From Peribolospora baueri (lineage: Eukaryota > Basidiomycota > Peribolosporomycetes > Peribolosporales > Peribolosporaceae), in contig JAMDHS010000085.1 of the NCBI GenBank assembly GCA_029717555.1, positions 25,391-89,390 on the forward strand: DNA of 64,000 nucleotides, written 5' to 3'. The notes under the pieces were generated by a model that did no database searches, was not told where the DNA came from, and saw only the letters and a list, made by a program, of their open reading frames with translations. The position numbers were made by a program, and so were the translations under genes. Below, in pieces: positions 49,190 to 61,700 of this stretch (positions are counted from its first letter, which is position 1; each line of letters opens with the position of its first letter).

Positions 49190-49700
49190 AGCGGCGCCGG
49201 ACGACAGCCATGACCTTCATGTGCTCCTGAGCAGCTGCCAAATCCCGCGGCGTGCCTCTTCGGATGAGCTCTTGGAGTTTCTGCAGATGTTTTGTTGGAG
49301 CAGGTTATTGGAGGGACGAGGATGAACAGATTGTTTAAACCGGCACTAGACTTCAGTTTACTGCTAGTTATTGACGTGCGCAAATGTCCCTGATTGTGAG
49401 GGGCGGCAGCTGATGCACTCACCGCGCCTTGTGCCGCGCGATCCTCTTCCTCCAATTCGTTTAGGGATTTGAGGTTCTACCAACCACAACGAGGGCGATG
49501 AAACCGCCAAACACGCTTACCTTAGTTCTTCGTTGCGCAAAGTGTCGTCTTCGATTTTCCATGGCAACCATGGACGACGGGCGGGGCAAAATCGCGCTCA
49601 CCTCGCTGGTGTTCATCACCGCTTCTGATCGTCGATCCAACTCTGGCATGCGATACCCTGCGAACGCTAGGCGCTTTCTGAATCTCCCTTCGCCGGTGGA
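49190..49700 (-). pseudogene. GGA-type (VHS-GAT) adaptor relic
   Basis: Minus-strand blocks in order: FAGYRMPELDRRSEAVMNTS (49600-49670), a short KIEDDTLRNEEL piece (about 49520-49560), NLKSLNELEEEDRAAQGA (about 49425-49475) and KLQELIRRGTPRDLAAAQEH (about 49225-49282), then MKVMAVVRR. They match the end of the VHS domain and the start of the GAT domain of GGA/VHS adaptors. GTGAGT/AG borders are kept. The rest of VHS upstream and of GAT and the ear downstream are missing, so it looks like a truncated relic. A rare small gene cannot be excluded. Confidence 0.55.
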
Positions 49701-50882
49701 GAGAGGGTCGTGAATGTCGGAGCTGGGCGGGGCAGCACATATAAATCAGGGCAAGCTGACCGAGAGTTACCCTTCCTTTGTATTCGCCCTCCCTATTTGC
49801 ATAGGTCTTCGCCAGCATGCCCGGGGACACGTGAACAGTGGAAGAGACCGACCTAGAGGTGGGAAACTTGGAGACATGCGTCTCTTCTCTTCAAGGGATT
49901 CACGCGCTCAGAGCGAGCCTGAAGATAAGCAGTCATCACAACCCACGTCCGACGCGCCGAGACCTTTGCTATTAAAAGTTCAGAAGGCGAGAAGACGGAA
50001 GGGGTCGACGGACAAGTCCACAACGTCAGACCGAGACGACGAGACTGGAACAAGGCGTACACAGCCATCCCTTCTTCATGGAAAAGAGGGTGAAAAAGGC
50101 CTTCGCGACCGTGTATCCCACCTTTATAGCGGCCCACGCTTCACTCGGCAGTGCAATATTCCACTCCACGGAAAACCGTTATTCTCTTGTTGAAGACCCT
50201 TTTCTCCTTTGTTTTTATATTCCACCGCTGGTTCTCCGCCCACGCTTTTCCATTTTGGCACGTGGCACGACATCATCGAAAACCGTTTCTTGTCGCCGTT
50301 TTTTTCCTCCCACCCTCCGACGACCTGTTTCTTTCTTGTTTTTTTCTTGCTGCTTTATCTTCCCTTCCCGTTGAAGACATTTTTCTCTTGTTGAAGACCC
50401 TTTTCTCCTTGTTTTTCATCTTCCACCGCTGATTCTCCGCCCACGCTTTTCCATTTTGTTTTCCGCCCGCCAGTGCAATATTCCACTTCCCGCCTCCCCC
50501 CTCATGAGCCGGCAGGAACAGACAAACGGCCTTTTTCTGCCGTCCTCAAGTTGTCCAGCACCGCTCCCACCAGCTTCGTAACCTTTTCCTTTTGCTCTGC
50601 CTTCGTCCCTTCCTCCTTTTGTTCCCCCTCATGCCTCTTTTCCCTTCCATTGCTCCGAATTCCTTCTTTTTGTTCCCCCTCACGTCCCTTCTTCCTTCTT
50701 TCCCTTTTCCCCATCCATCTTTCCTTCCCCGTCGACGTCCTCCTCCTCGTCCCTCCCCCTCTTGACCCCGCGTTGACTCTCATTCTCTTTGCCATTGGGA
50801 ATGGATAAAGGGTGGAATGTATCAACAGCGACTACAGTACCGAGTACAAAGTTAGAGTGACTCGCAAGCCTGCCCTCTCAAG
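49701..50882. other. Pyrimidine-rich spacer with duplicated segment
   Basis: 1.2 kb. No conserved protein was recognised. 50300-50780 is strongly C/T-rich on the plus strand (many TTCC/CCTT units). It includes the repeat pair listed next. Confidence 0.55.
50149..50486. repeat. Direct 76-bp repeat flanked by 16-bp repeats
   Basis: Copies at 50182-50257 and 50383-50458 (offset 201 bp) share TTGAAGACCCTTTTCTCC and TTCTCCGCCCACGCTTTTCC. The pair is bracketed by direct copies of CAGTGCAATATTCCAC at 50149-50164 and 50471-50486. This could be a small non-autonomous element or slipped duplications; no open frame is conserved. Confidence 0.85.
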
Positions 50883-52555
50883 TTACCTCACCCGAACCCT
50901 CGCATCTTCCCAAAGATCGCTCTGACCCCACAAGCCTGCCACGGCGGTGATGACCATCCAAGCTGCCGTGATCTCTTGTTGAGATCCTTGCCATTCATCT
51001 ACGTGCCCGTCTCTTTCCTCGTGTCTTGCTTCTCTGGCTTCCCGTTCTTCTCCTCCCCTCCCTTCGCTCGCACCTTCTTCTTTCATCTGCTCTCTTCCCG
51101 CGCCCTCCTCCTTATCCTTTACCAACGCAAGATCGCAAACGGCCACCTCCATACAGGTCCTCGCAAGACCTCTCAGCGTGCTGATATCTTCTCCCGTCAG
51201 ATGGGCGTCCACGTGAGCGAGAAGAGAAAAGAGCCAACGGGACCACAGGGGCGGGAGTAAAGCAGGCAAAAAAGCTGGTGCGGAGGAGTCGAGCACGGTC
51301 GTGGAGGAAAGCGTTGGTGGTGGATGATTCGACGGTGCCGGTAGCCCTTGTCGCTGCTCTTGAGCCGTATTCTCGGCCTCGGACGAGGAGGCGGCGAGCT
51401 GGGTGGCGGCCATGGCGGAAAGCTGCGAAAGAGAACGATCGATCCAGCTCCGGAAGTGTGAGAGCAATGATAGAGTTGTTCTCTGGAAGAGAGAGAATTC
51501 GTAAAATCGAGGCAAGAAGCAACGAGAGACACTTTTCAGTACAAAGGGCGAGGTTGGGGGCGAAGCTGGCCAGTTCGTCACTCAAGAGGAAGCCGGCTTA
51601 CCTGGTCCAGCGCCTTGATCACAGCCGTTGTGGGTTCCCTTGACTTCGTTTTCTGGTCCTCCTCGACTTTGCCCTTTATGTCCTTTTCTCCTGCGTCCTC
51701 ATCCATGCCGTCCGCATCTTCCTTCGGCGCGCTGTCTCCCCTCTTCTCTTCCTCCTCTTCCACCATGTGTACGTCCTCGTCCTCCCCTTCACTTGCCGCG
51801 AGCTCCTCCTTCATCTCGTCCTCCTCTTGGGTCACATCTTCCGCGGACCCGTCGCCGCCGGTTGCTGATCGTGCGGACGGACGCTCGCCGTTCACGTAAA
51901 TGTACCACTGCACCGCGTTCGCGCGATTTGGCATTGGCCGATAGCGCTCTGGAAGGGACGAGGCTGGGGTGCGAGGTAGGGAGGCGAGGTGCTGCATTAT
52001 TGGGATGAAAGCCGCGAGGGACATCGAACAGTTCAGCCTTTCGTCGCCCAGGAGTGCACGTCTGAGGAGAGATCCCGGGTGCTCCTTACCTCCCTCACAG
52101 TACGCAGTCGGGTCAAGAAAGACTGCCTCCATCCCTCAGAAGGCAACCTTGGGTTCACAGGCGGCGTTGGACGCGGTCGGGTGGGAAGAGGGGAAGTGTC
52201 GGTGGCAGAGTAGGGGTTTGGTGCGCTTGAGTAGCGAGGTGCCGATTGGGCTTCATGTCTGTGGGTAGCATGGGCAGAATTCATATGCAGGACGTCAGAT
52301 TCCTACTCAAGAGGGACGATGTAGCGTTATTTTCATCAAACCTACTCACCTCACGATGGCCAGATACTCTGCCCCATCCAGCGGCACCGCTCCCTCGAAG
52401 TCATAACCCTCCGGCAAGACGGCGACGGGGAGCGTCTGGTTGCCATGACTCTCTTCCCCGTCTACGCCTCCTCCTCGCCTGCCCGCCCTTTTCCCCTTTC
52501 TCTCCTCTCCGCCGCCCCGTTTCCGTTTTCCGAGCTGTCCACTTGCTTCGCTCAT
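50883..52555 (-). CDS. Gemin2/SIP1-like SMN complex protein
   Basis: Members of this family (Gemin2, yeast Brr1) help load Sm proteins on snRNAs. Exon 1 starts MSEASGQLGKRKRGGGEERK (ATG 52555) and contains LPVAVLPEGYDFEGAVPLDG then AEYLAIVR, the Gemin2 opening motif. It is spliced to REAQSAPRYSSAPNPYS. Next is the helical core, GWRQSFLTRLRTV and LNCSMSLAAFIPIMQHLASL, then NAVQWYIYVNGERPSARSAT. A long acidic insert (51640-51870; runs of E and D) separates the core from a C-terminal helical part (FAPNLALCTEKCLSLLLASI; LTGEDISTLRGLARTCMEVA), which ends VRVR at 50883. The acidic insert is larger than in animal Gemin2. Assignment rests on the N-terminal motif and YIYVNGERPS-type block; the C-terminal part is less certain. 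Confidence 0.75.
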
Positions 52556-52781
52556 TACTCAGTGGGCGCCCGGCAGGGAATGAAGCTGGAGGGCGAGTAA
52601 ACCAGCAACAACAGCCTTCCAATAGTGCTTCGCTTCGACTGTCTGTGCCGCAGCCGATCACCTCCTCGGACAAGCACGGACAAGCGCGGGATGGGCCTGA
52701 ATTTCTTCTCGGACCGTCTTCATAGGTGGTAGTAGCCTTCGATCGTCCTCCTTCGCGCTTTTCTCGCTTCCTCCTCCGACG

Positions 52782-55700
52782 ATGCCCAGTCAAGAAGCCC
52801 ATCCTCCACTGCGCGTGCTTGTGATAGGCGCGGGCGGCCGTGAGCACGCCTTGGCGCACAAGCTCGAGCAGTCCGCGCGTGTCCAGCAGGTCTTCGTCGC
52901 TCCCGGCAATGGCGGCACCCAGCTTGGCGAGCGGTGCAGGAATGTGGATGTCAAGGTCACTCCCAAGGACGGGTTCGAGGCGATCACCCATTTCGCTGTG
53001 CAGGAGAGGGTGCGTGGTGCTCTTCTTGGTTTCCTACTACCGCGCTGGCGGCGACGGGAACCGACCTCGAGGAGATTTATGGTCCAATGGCACGCACGGT
53101 CCTCAGCTGGCCTGCCGGTCGCTCATCTGCCGAAACACACATTCTTATTGTGGTTTTTCCAAATCTTCCTAATCCATGCAGGTAAACCTCGTTGTTCCGG
53201 GCCCTGAACAGCCCCTAGTGGACGGCGTAGAAGCCGCGTTCCGAAAAGGTTCGTCTCCTTCGTCTCGATGCCTCCTCTCCGGCAGGGGCAGCTTGGGCGG
53301 GCCTGTTGTTCTACCCGAGCTCGATCTGTTTTGCAACCTTACTAACATATTTCTACACTCTCTTCTCTCCTTTACTCGCTCCTAGTTGGAATCCCGGTCT
53401 TCGGTCCCTCCCCGCTTGCTGCGCGTATGGAAGGCTCCAAGTCTTTCTCGAAAGACTTCATGGCGCGCCACTCGATCCCCACGGCCGCCTACCGCAACTT
53501 TACCGCGGGACAGGGGGACGAGGCAAAGGATTATGTCAGGAAGTGTGGACACGAGATTGTGCTCAAGGCCTCCGGACTCGCGGCTGGAAAGGGCGTTCTT
53601 ATCCCCGAGAGTTTGGAGGAGGCGGAGAAGGGAATCGAGGATATTTTGGTCAACAAGGTGTTCGGTGACGCTGGTGAGTCCCATTTGCGACATGGTCCCT
53701 GATGCGCTCGGCTCGTCAAGTCGCTCATCGAGACCGCTTTCGGGTTCCCTGGCCTGACCTATTTGTGCGCGTGAAACTCCTCTCAGGCGACCACCTGGTC
53801 ATCGAAGAGAAGCTGATCGGACAAGAGCTCTCCGTGCTAGCCTTCTCCGACGGCTACACCATCCTCACGCTCCCCGGTGCTCAAGATCACAAGCGCATCG
53901 GCGAAGACGACACGGGCCCGAACACCGGCGGCATGGGCGCCTACGCGCCGGCGCCAGTGGCTACCCCAGAGCTACAGAACGAGATCGAGCGGACTGTTCT
54001 TCAACCTACGATTGCAGGCATGCGCAAGGACGGCTTCCCCTTCGTGGGAATGCTTTTCGTTGGGCTCATGTGCACGGAGAAGGGCCCGAAGGTGTTGGAG
54101 TACAACGTCCGCTTTGGTGATCCGGAGACGGAAGCGGTGCTCCAGCTTCTGGACGACGAGACGGACTTGGCTGAGGTGTTGTTGGTGAGCCTCTTTGGTC
54201 TGGAGCTGCGTGCAACATGATCCTTGCGGCTGACGGTAGGTATCGCAAGGGCCGACTGCTAATGAACCACATCTCTGTCATCTCGTTCTGGGCGCCAGGC
54301 TTGCGCTGAGCACAGGCTCGACTCCGTCAAGCTTGGTGTACGTAAAGGTCACGCAGTCTCCATCGTCCTTGCCTCCAAAGGTTATCCAGCCAAATACCCT
54401 GTCGGCATCCCCATCAGGATCGGAAAACTGCCTGAAGGTGTGTCACCGTAGTTCAGACGTCAGGGCATGTGATCCTGCGACACTCCCTCGTCACTGGACC
54501 TCCTGCTTACGTGTGTCTTCTTCGTTTCTCCTTCTCCGCTCTCTCGACCCAACCCTGTAGGCGTGTGTGCCTATCATGCGGGCACGGCTCTTAAAGACGG
54601 CCAGGTCGTCACTGCAGGCGGTCGGGTATTGGTGGTCTCAGCGGCCGGACCGACGCTCAAGGACGCCCTCGCGCTAGCTTATAAGGGCGTGGATGCGATT
54701 GAATTTGATGGAAAGACGTTCCGTCGAGATATTGCTCATCGGTGAGAGGGATGAACAGAGTAAAGACTGCATCTTTCTTGTTCTAACGTGTACATGTTGA
54801 TTGACTTGACCTTTTTCCTGTCCTGATGTCCCTCATAACAGTGCTCTCAGCGCCTCCGCCGCGTCTACAGCACTAACCTACGCCTCTGCCGGAGTGTCCA
54901 TTGATACAGGCAACGAGCTAGTCCAACGCATCAAGCCGGCCGTTAAGTCCACCCGCCGTCCCGGTTGCGACGGCGACATCGGCGGCTTCGGTGGCGTCTT
55001 CGATCTGGCCAAGGCTGGATTCCGGGATCCCGTGCTCGTCAGTGGGACGGATGGGGTCGGGACCAAGTTGATGGTTGCACACGATGCTGGGAAACATGAT
55101 ACTGTCGGTAAGTAGTCAAATCAGGCGGAAGAGCCAATGGGTCCATCCGTCCTGCCGGGGTATCTTCCATCTGAGTCGTGCCTTGGCGAGGTCCTGATGA
55201 GCTCTTTCCTCTGCGCGCCTTTGGACGTCTCTTTAGGCATCGACCTCGTGGCGATGTCCGTAAACGACCTTCTCGTCCAAGGCGCCGAACCGCTCTACTT
55301 CCTCGACTACTTTGGCTGCGCGCGCCTCTCCCTACCCGTTGCCACGTCCGTGATCGAAGGTGTCGCGGAAGGGTGTCGGAGGGCGAACTGTGCGTTGATC
55401 GGGGGTGAGACGGCGGAGATGCCGGGCATGTATGACGGCGACGACTATGACCTTGCCGGCTTTGCCGTGGGCGCCGTGGAGAGGGAGGAACTGTTGCCCA
55501 GCGAGGACCCGGAGAGGAAGGTGATGGAGGGAGACGTCTTGCTCGGCCTGGCCAGCTCGGGCATCCACTCCAACGGCTTCTCCCTCGTCCGCAAGGTCGT
55601 CGCCCGCGCCGGAGTCAAGCTTTCCGCCCCGCCTCCGTGGTCTTCTTCTTCCTCGCCGTCGTCGTCATCGCAACACCGAACCCTGGCCGAGGCGTTGCTC

Positions 55701-56087
55701 GAGCCGACACACATCTACGTCCGCTCCCTCCTCCCCGTCCTGCGCGGCAAGAAGCTCGTCAAAGCGATGAGCCATATCACCGGCGGTGGCTTCGTCGACA
55801 ACCTCCCCCGCGTTCTGCCCCCCGACCTCGGCGCTTGGGTGGACGCGAGGACGTGGACGAGGCCCGAGGTGTTTTCGTGGCTTCAGGTCGAGGGTGGCGT
55901 TGAGGGAGTGGAGATGGCGAGGACGTTCAACAACGGGATCGGCATGGTGCTCGTCGTCTCCGAGGCGAATGTGGACGAGGTCGTGCGGAAGATCAAGGCG
56001 ACCGGTTTGGAGAAGGAGGTGTACAGGATCGGCGCGGTGAAGAGGGGAGAGGGCGTCGAGATGAGGGGCCTGGAGGCTTGGAATTAG
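52782..56087 (+). CDS. ADE5,7: Bifunctional GAR synthetase / AIR synthetase
   Basis: Purine synthesis steps 2 and 5 in one polypeptide, the fungal arrangement without the third (GART) domain seen in animals. The GARS part reads [40 protein letters not shown] and [20 protein letters not shown], then the ATP-grasp motifs [29 protein letters not shown] and [15 protein letters not shown]. It is split by introns near 53010-53180, 53250-53385, 53672-53786 and 54184-54740. The AIRS part reads VDIGGFGG-type [54 protein letters not shown] and [10 protein letters not shown], then [20 protein letters not shown]. The stop is at 56085-56087. All catalytic motifs appear intact. It is divergent from the Gemin2-like gene across 226 bp. 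Confidence 0.96.
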
Positions 56088-56671
56088 CTGCCTGAGGATT
56101 GGAGTGGAGGGGGAAGAGGGGCAAGCAGGGAACTCGAAATTGCGCCGCTGTTGGCTCGCCCCGTCGTCCCTCTTTTCTCTATTTCTCCTGTAGACGAACA
56201 ATCTCCGTTCGGCGGGGGTTTGGTTCTCTCCTGAAGGTCTGCGAAGGAAGTTGCTTCGGCCGTCCGTAATCTTCGATCGGATCAGCAGCCTCGTTCAACC
56301 CGATTCGGTCCTAGGGTGGGCGCGTCTACTACGGAGAGGGAAATCGGCCCGCTAAGGAGAGGGCGGGTTGCATGGGATTACCGGCAGAAGTGGGGCCCTG
56401 AGAGAGATCCGACAGAAACGTGGCTATGACAGGCAAGCCGACAGGTACGTACTACAGAGCAGAAAAAAAATCAAGACGAGAGTGATGTCGAGCGACATGG
56501 CGAGGGCGGGGAAGATATGGGACGAGAAGAGAGATTGGGGTGACGATGGGGGTGACGTGACGTGTGCAGATGAGCAGATGGAGTGGCGCGAGGGAGAGGA
56601 GACACAGCAGCGGGACAGGTACGAAAGCATGTGTGAGGCGGACAACTGAGTTGGACTGGACGGCGCGTGCG
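56088..56671. other. Convergent spacer
   Basis: 584 bp between ADE5,7 and the unknown minus-strand gene. Only short unsupported open frames; terminators for both genes presumably lie here. Confidence 0.55.
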
Positions 56672-58047
56672 TCAGGTGTCTCGGGCAGAAGCGGAGGCCG
56701 ACGCGGGCGAAGGGGCGAACAGCCTTTTCGGCTTGAGATCCCGCGCAAAGTCCTCGTCCGAGGCAGGCGAGGCGGATCGAGAGGATGACGAAGATGGGTA
56801 GAGGTCGGGATCGTCATACCAGACTCTTTTGCCGCGGCTGATGGCATAACAAGCAATGGCAGAGGACGAGGGATGAGGAGAGCGTTAGTTAGCGAGGCCA
56901 GTCAGCGTGGCCAGGGCGTGAGCAGACGACGTGGCGTGCGCTCGATCGGGGAGCAGAGGGAAGGCAAAACAAGAAAAGCGACTCACAACACGTAAGCAAC
57001 CTTGCCCTCAATCCGTTCAGCCGTCGCCTTCTCCCGCTCGCCGTGTACTCCCCGTCGTCTGCCCTTGGCCAAATCCGACGGTCCATCTTCAAGAAACGGG
57101 TTGTGCGGAGAGTCCCTTTCCGGCACACTGGGGAGGAGCTTCCTCCTGGGACGAGCGTCGCCCTCTGCCGCGGTAGCCGCCGAGGGCGCTCTGGCTTTGA
57201 CGTTCTGCCGTGGCGTCGCCGAGGAAGGCAAGACGGGGGAGTGAGGAGGAGAAACGTTCACGTCGGTTGGGGCGGCGCCTTCTTCGTCGGGCCCGAAGCT
57301 GAACGAGCTGCGTCGTTTGGAGGTCGAAGAGAGGAAAGGATTGAGACCCGGGTCTTCGATAGGGCCTCGCGGCGGGCGAGACGAGGACGCGTGCAATCGA
57401 CGGCGCGTGGGGAAGATGGTGGTAGAGGTGGTGGAGGTATCGACGAGGCGAGACAGGAAGGGTTGGTTCGACGCTCCGACGGGAGCACCAGGGATGCGAG
57501 CTGCTGAAGCCAAAGGCGTTGGCCCCCCGACGATGATGTCTTCCCTACCGTCCGCGGCAAACAGACGGTGAGGTTCGAACGGGAGGTTGACGACTCGCTC
57601 CTCCATCACGTCCTCTCCCTCCTCCGCGACGACTTCCCCCTCGGCGTCCTCATCCTCCTCGTCCAATTCGAGGTCCTCCTCCTCGTCCGCCTCCGCCTCA
57701 TCGACATAATCCAAATCCTCCTGAGGCGTGGGGCTGCTGCCCCGTCCGCCAGCCTCCCTCGGTCCCTTCCTGTTCCCGTCCACATCCACGCGCTCCTCCC
57801 CAGTCAGAGGCGGGGACAGGAGCATCGACCCGTCCCGCTTGACCGGGGGACCCGCCTTGCGCGGTGAGAGGCGCAGACGAGCGAACCTCTTCGCCGCCCG
57901 TCCTCCTTCTCCGCTCGCGGCGTCTTCTCCATCCTCGCCGAGCGCGGATGCATTGGTGCGCTTGCGAGGCACGGAGGGTGGGGGCGAGAGGAGGCCGCTG
58001 TGAGACGCGCCCCCAGCGCCGGGGGAAGCGAGTCGCGGGCCGGCCAT
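56672..58047 (-). CDS. Unknown SP/TP-rich nuclear-type protein
   Basis: A long first exon (ATG 58047) is open to about 56990. It is spliced from a GTGAGT donor (phase 2) to an acceptor near 56836, so KVAYVF joins RGKRVWYDDPDLYPSSSS; the stop is at 56672-56674. The protein is disordered. It has about ten SP or TP sites (GLLSPPPSVPRKR, RLRLSPRK, SPPHSPVLPSS), an acidic block (EADEEEDLELDEEDEDAEGE), basic patches and two NPFL motifs. The SP sites and patches suggest a nuclear substrate of proline-directed kinases such as CDK or MAPK (inference). The C-terminal motif YVFRGKRVWYDDPDLYP is compact and looks conserved in type, but I cannot name a family. Confidence 0.7.
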
Positions 58048-58735
58048 GGCGAGAGAGGGAGTGGATGATAGTGTGCCGTCTCAACCGAATAAAGGGATGA
58101 TGGACGATGTGAAAAGGAGGGCGGGAGTAGAGAACGAGGAAACAACGAGGACGTGGCGACGGATGAGGTGGATGTGTGATCGGATGGGGGTAGAGTGTGA
58201 ACGAACACGCGCGGGCAGAGAGGAAAAGGGCGCGAGCAAGTCGGGACGAATGCGGAGCGAGGGCGAACGATAGGGTGAGCGACAGAGAGGGCGTGATCGA
58301 GCAAAGGAGGAAGCAAAGGGGATGAAGATGAGGATGATGATGATGAAGAAGAAAGGGATGGAGTGATGGGATGGAGGAAGGAGTGAAGTGGTTTGGCCGG
58401 CGTGTCTGCCTCGAGTCTGCCTCGCCTCGCCCGTCGCGCTCCCGCCCTCCCCCATTTGCGCGGTCGACGCGTGCCAAGGAAGTAGGGTTATGCAAACTCC
58501 CACGGCCACGTGCGCAGCGGATGATCGAGGGTTAGGGTGACTGCGGCAAGGCGGAAAGCGTTCTTCTGGCGGTCGTCGAGTCGAAGAAGAAAGACAAACA
58601 TCAGACGACTCTGACTCGGTCGGAAGGAAGGAAGGAAGGAAGGAAGGAATCTAGATAAGATAGATAGATGGACGGGCATCGTTGACGACCACAACAACCA
58701 CAACGACTACTTCTTCTAACCCCACCGCCATCGCC
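58048..58735. promoter_or_regulatory. Divergent promoter, unknown gene / LYS2
   Basis: A 688-bp upstream region shared by both genes. Features are a telomere-like GGGTTAGGGT at 58529-58538, a (GGAA)n run at about 58622-58649 and a short (ATAG)n stretch after it, about 50-110 bp before the LYS2 start. The left part is purine-rich on the plus strand. Confidence 0.55.
58622..58649. repeat. (GGAA)n microsatellite
   Basis: About seven GGAA units in the LYS2 leader region, ending roughly 90 bp before the start codon. Confidence 0.9.
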
Positions 58736-61700
58736 ATGAGCTCCTCTTCCGCGTCCGCACTCCCCCCGGCGGAGCTCGACGCTCGTCTCGACCGATGGCA
58801 CCGCCGTCTCCAGAACCTGCCCGCCCTCGCCCTCCCAACCGACTACCCTCGCCCCTCCATCGCCTCACTCGTGCAAGCGGTCCAGTCTCGCACCCTTGAC
58901 AGGCACACCTCTCGCGCCCTCGGCAGACTCGCTTTTCACGACACCGCCGATGACGACGACGTCGACGGCGAGAGCGACTCGGACCACTCCAACCAGCCGC
59001 ACGCCTCGACGACGCCGACGCCCTTCCATTTTCTCCTTGCTGCCTTCGCCGTGCTCCTTCATCGCTACACTGGCGACACCGACCTCATCATCGGCAGCTC
59101 CAGCGACAAGTCGGGCGAGCCGCTCGTGCTCCGCATTCCCATCGAACCCGATCACCCGTACTGGCAGGTCGTCCGGCGCGTTCAGGCCGTTGAGGCCGAG
59201 GGAGCTGCCGACAGCGTGCCTTACGACGCTCTCCTCAGGCGATTGGAAGGTGGAAGGGGAAGGGAGACCGGGCCCGGTGGCCTCGCAGCGCCGTTGTTGA
59301 AGGTCCGCTTCTTCGACGAGACCGATCGCACGGAGCAGAGCTTCCTGCAGAGCACCGGTCTCACCTCCGACTTGACCGTCTTCGTCACCTCGCCCGACGC
59401 CGCCGCTCACAGCAACGTCGACGGCGCCAATGGAGCCTCCTTGTCGTCCTCTATCGCCTCCCTCGACGCTGCTGCCCCCGCGACGCCCACCACCTCTCGG
59501 CAGACCGTCCAAGGCCCCGCCCTCGGTCTCAAGGTGACCTACAACTCTCTCCTCTTCTCCTCCTCCCGCATCTCCTTCCTCATCGAGCAGCTCTTCCGCG
59601 TCGTCCAACAAGCCGGTGCCCACCCCGATGGGCCAGTCGGACAGATGGATTTGCTCACGCCCAGCCAGATCGCCGTCCTGCCCGATCCCAAGCGGGACCT
59701 GGAATGGACGGGATGGAGAGGTAGCATCGTCGACATCTTTTCTGCCAACGCCCACGCCCACCCCGATCGGACGTGTATCGTGGAGAGCCTCCCTCCGCCT
59801 TTGTCCAAGGCTGGTGACGTCGCCTTTGGAAAGCCGGCCGAGTTCACGCGAACGTTCTCGTACAGGCAGATTGACGAGGCAAGCAACATCCTCGCTCATC
59901 ACCTCGTAGCCGGCGGCGTCCAGAGGGAGGAGGTCGTGACCGTCTACGCTCACAGGAGCGCCGACCTCGCTGTCGCCGTCATGGGCGTGCTCAAGGCGGG
60001 GGCCACGTTCAACGTGATCGGTGGGTACACCGTCTTCGCTTTTTCCGAGTTTCCGTGGAAAGGCGACGGGCCGTACGGCTCAGTTGCCTTCCTTTCTCCG
60101 ACCATCGGTATCTCCTCACCTGCCTTGCTTTGCCTATCATCGGTTTCTCCTCAGACCCGGCTTATCCGCCGACGCGACAGAATATTTACCTTCAAGTCGC
60201 CCGCCCTCGCGCCCTCGTCATCCTCGCCCTCGCCGGCAAGCTCCACCCATCTGTGCGCTCTTACATCAACGACAATCTTTCCGTCCGCGTCGAGGTGCCG
60301 GGTCTGCGCATCTCCGACGACGGTCGCCTCACCGGCGGCTTGGTCGCCGAGGGAGGAGAGGATATCTTGGATGCTGCGCAAGCTAAGAAGTCCGTTCCCG
60401 TCGGCATCCCTCTCGGTCCGGACAGTATCGGAACGCTCAGCTTTACCAGTGGCAGCACAGGAATTCCCAAGGGTGTGAGAGGTCGACACTTCTCGCTTAC
60501 CCACTTCTTTCCCTGGATGAGCGTGAGGTTCGGCTTGAGTGAGAAGGACCGGTTCACGATGCTGTCCGGCATCGCCCACGACCCCATACAGAGGGACATT
60601 TTCACGCCTCTCTTCCTCGGTGCCGAGCTCCACGTGCCGACGGCGGACGATATCGGTACGCCCGGTCGCCTGGCCGAGTGGATGGCCGAGAGTGAAGTGA
60701 CAGTCACCCACCTGACGCCGGCGATGGGTCAACTGCTGTCAGCCCAAGCGACGCGCAAAATCACGACGCTGCGCAACGCCTTCTTCGTCGGCGACGTGCT
60801 CACCAAGCGCGACTGCTCCCGCCTCCAGGCGCTCGCTCCGAACGTGCGCATCATCAACATGTACGGCACCACCGAGACGCAGCGGGCCGTGTCCTATTTC
60901 GCCATTCCGTCCGTGAGCGAGGACTCTACGTTCCTCAACAACCAGAAGGACATCATGCCCGCCGGACAGGGCATGATCAACGTCCAGCTCCTCCTCGTCA
61001 ACCGCAACGACCGCACCAAGACATGCGCCGTCGGCGAGGTGGGCGAGATCTACGTGCGTTCCGGAGGCCTCTCCGAGGGCTACCTCGCGCTACCCGAGGC
61101 GACGGCAGAGAAGTTTGTACCCAACTTTCTTGCCCCCGACGTCGTGTGGCCGGACATCATCAAGGAACAGCACGCGGACAAGCCATACGCACAGTTCTGG
61201 AAGGGCGTCCGAGACTGCATGTACCGCTCCGGCGACCTCGGTCGGTACCTTCCCGACGGGACGGTCGAGTGCACGGGACGGGCGGACGACCAGGTCAAGA
61301 TCCGCGGCTTTCGCATCGAGCTTGGCGAGATCGACACACACCTCTCCCAGCACCCGCACGTGCGCGAGAACGTGACGTTGGTGAGGAGGGATAAGGACGA
61401 GGAGAAGGTGCTGGTCAGTTACTTTGTCCCCGGAGCCGGCATCGAGAGCTTGCTGAGCGACGGGGACGGGGTAACGGAGGATGGCAAGGAGGAAGGGGAA
61501 GAAGGCGTCTTGAAGGGCGTCAGGAGGCATCGGAGGTTGATCAAGGACATCAGGGAGCACCTCAAGAAGAAGCTGCCTTCCTATTCCATTCCCACCGGTG
61601 AGTTCTCGTACCGTGCTTTTTTATTCCCACTGGCTGTGCACCGGATGGGATCCGAAAAGGCCGAGTCTGAGGAATGGAGTCCTGACGATTTGCCCGGTCC

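Noticed and set aside
58865-59953. A 362-codon minus-strand frame opposite LYS2
   Set aside because: Shadow of the LYS2 N-terminal exon; no conserved motif, composition as expected for an antisense frame in GC-rich coding DNA.
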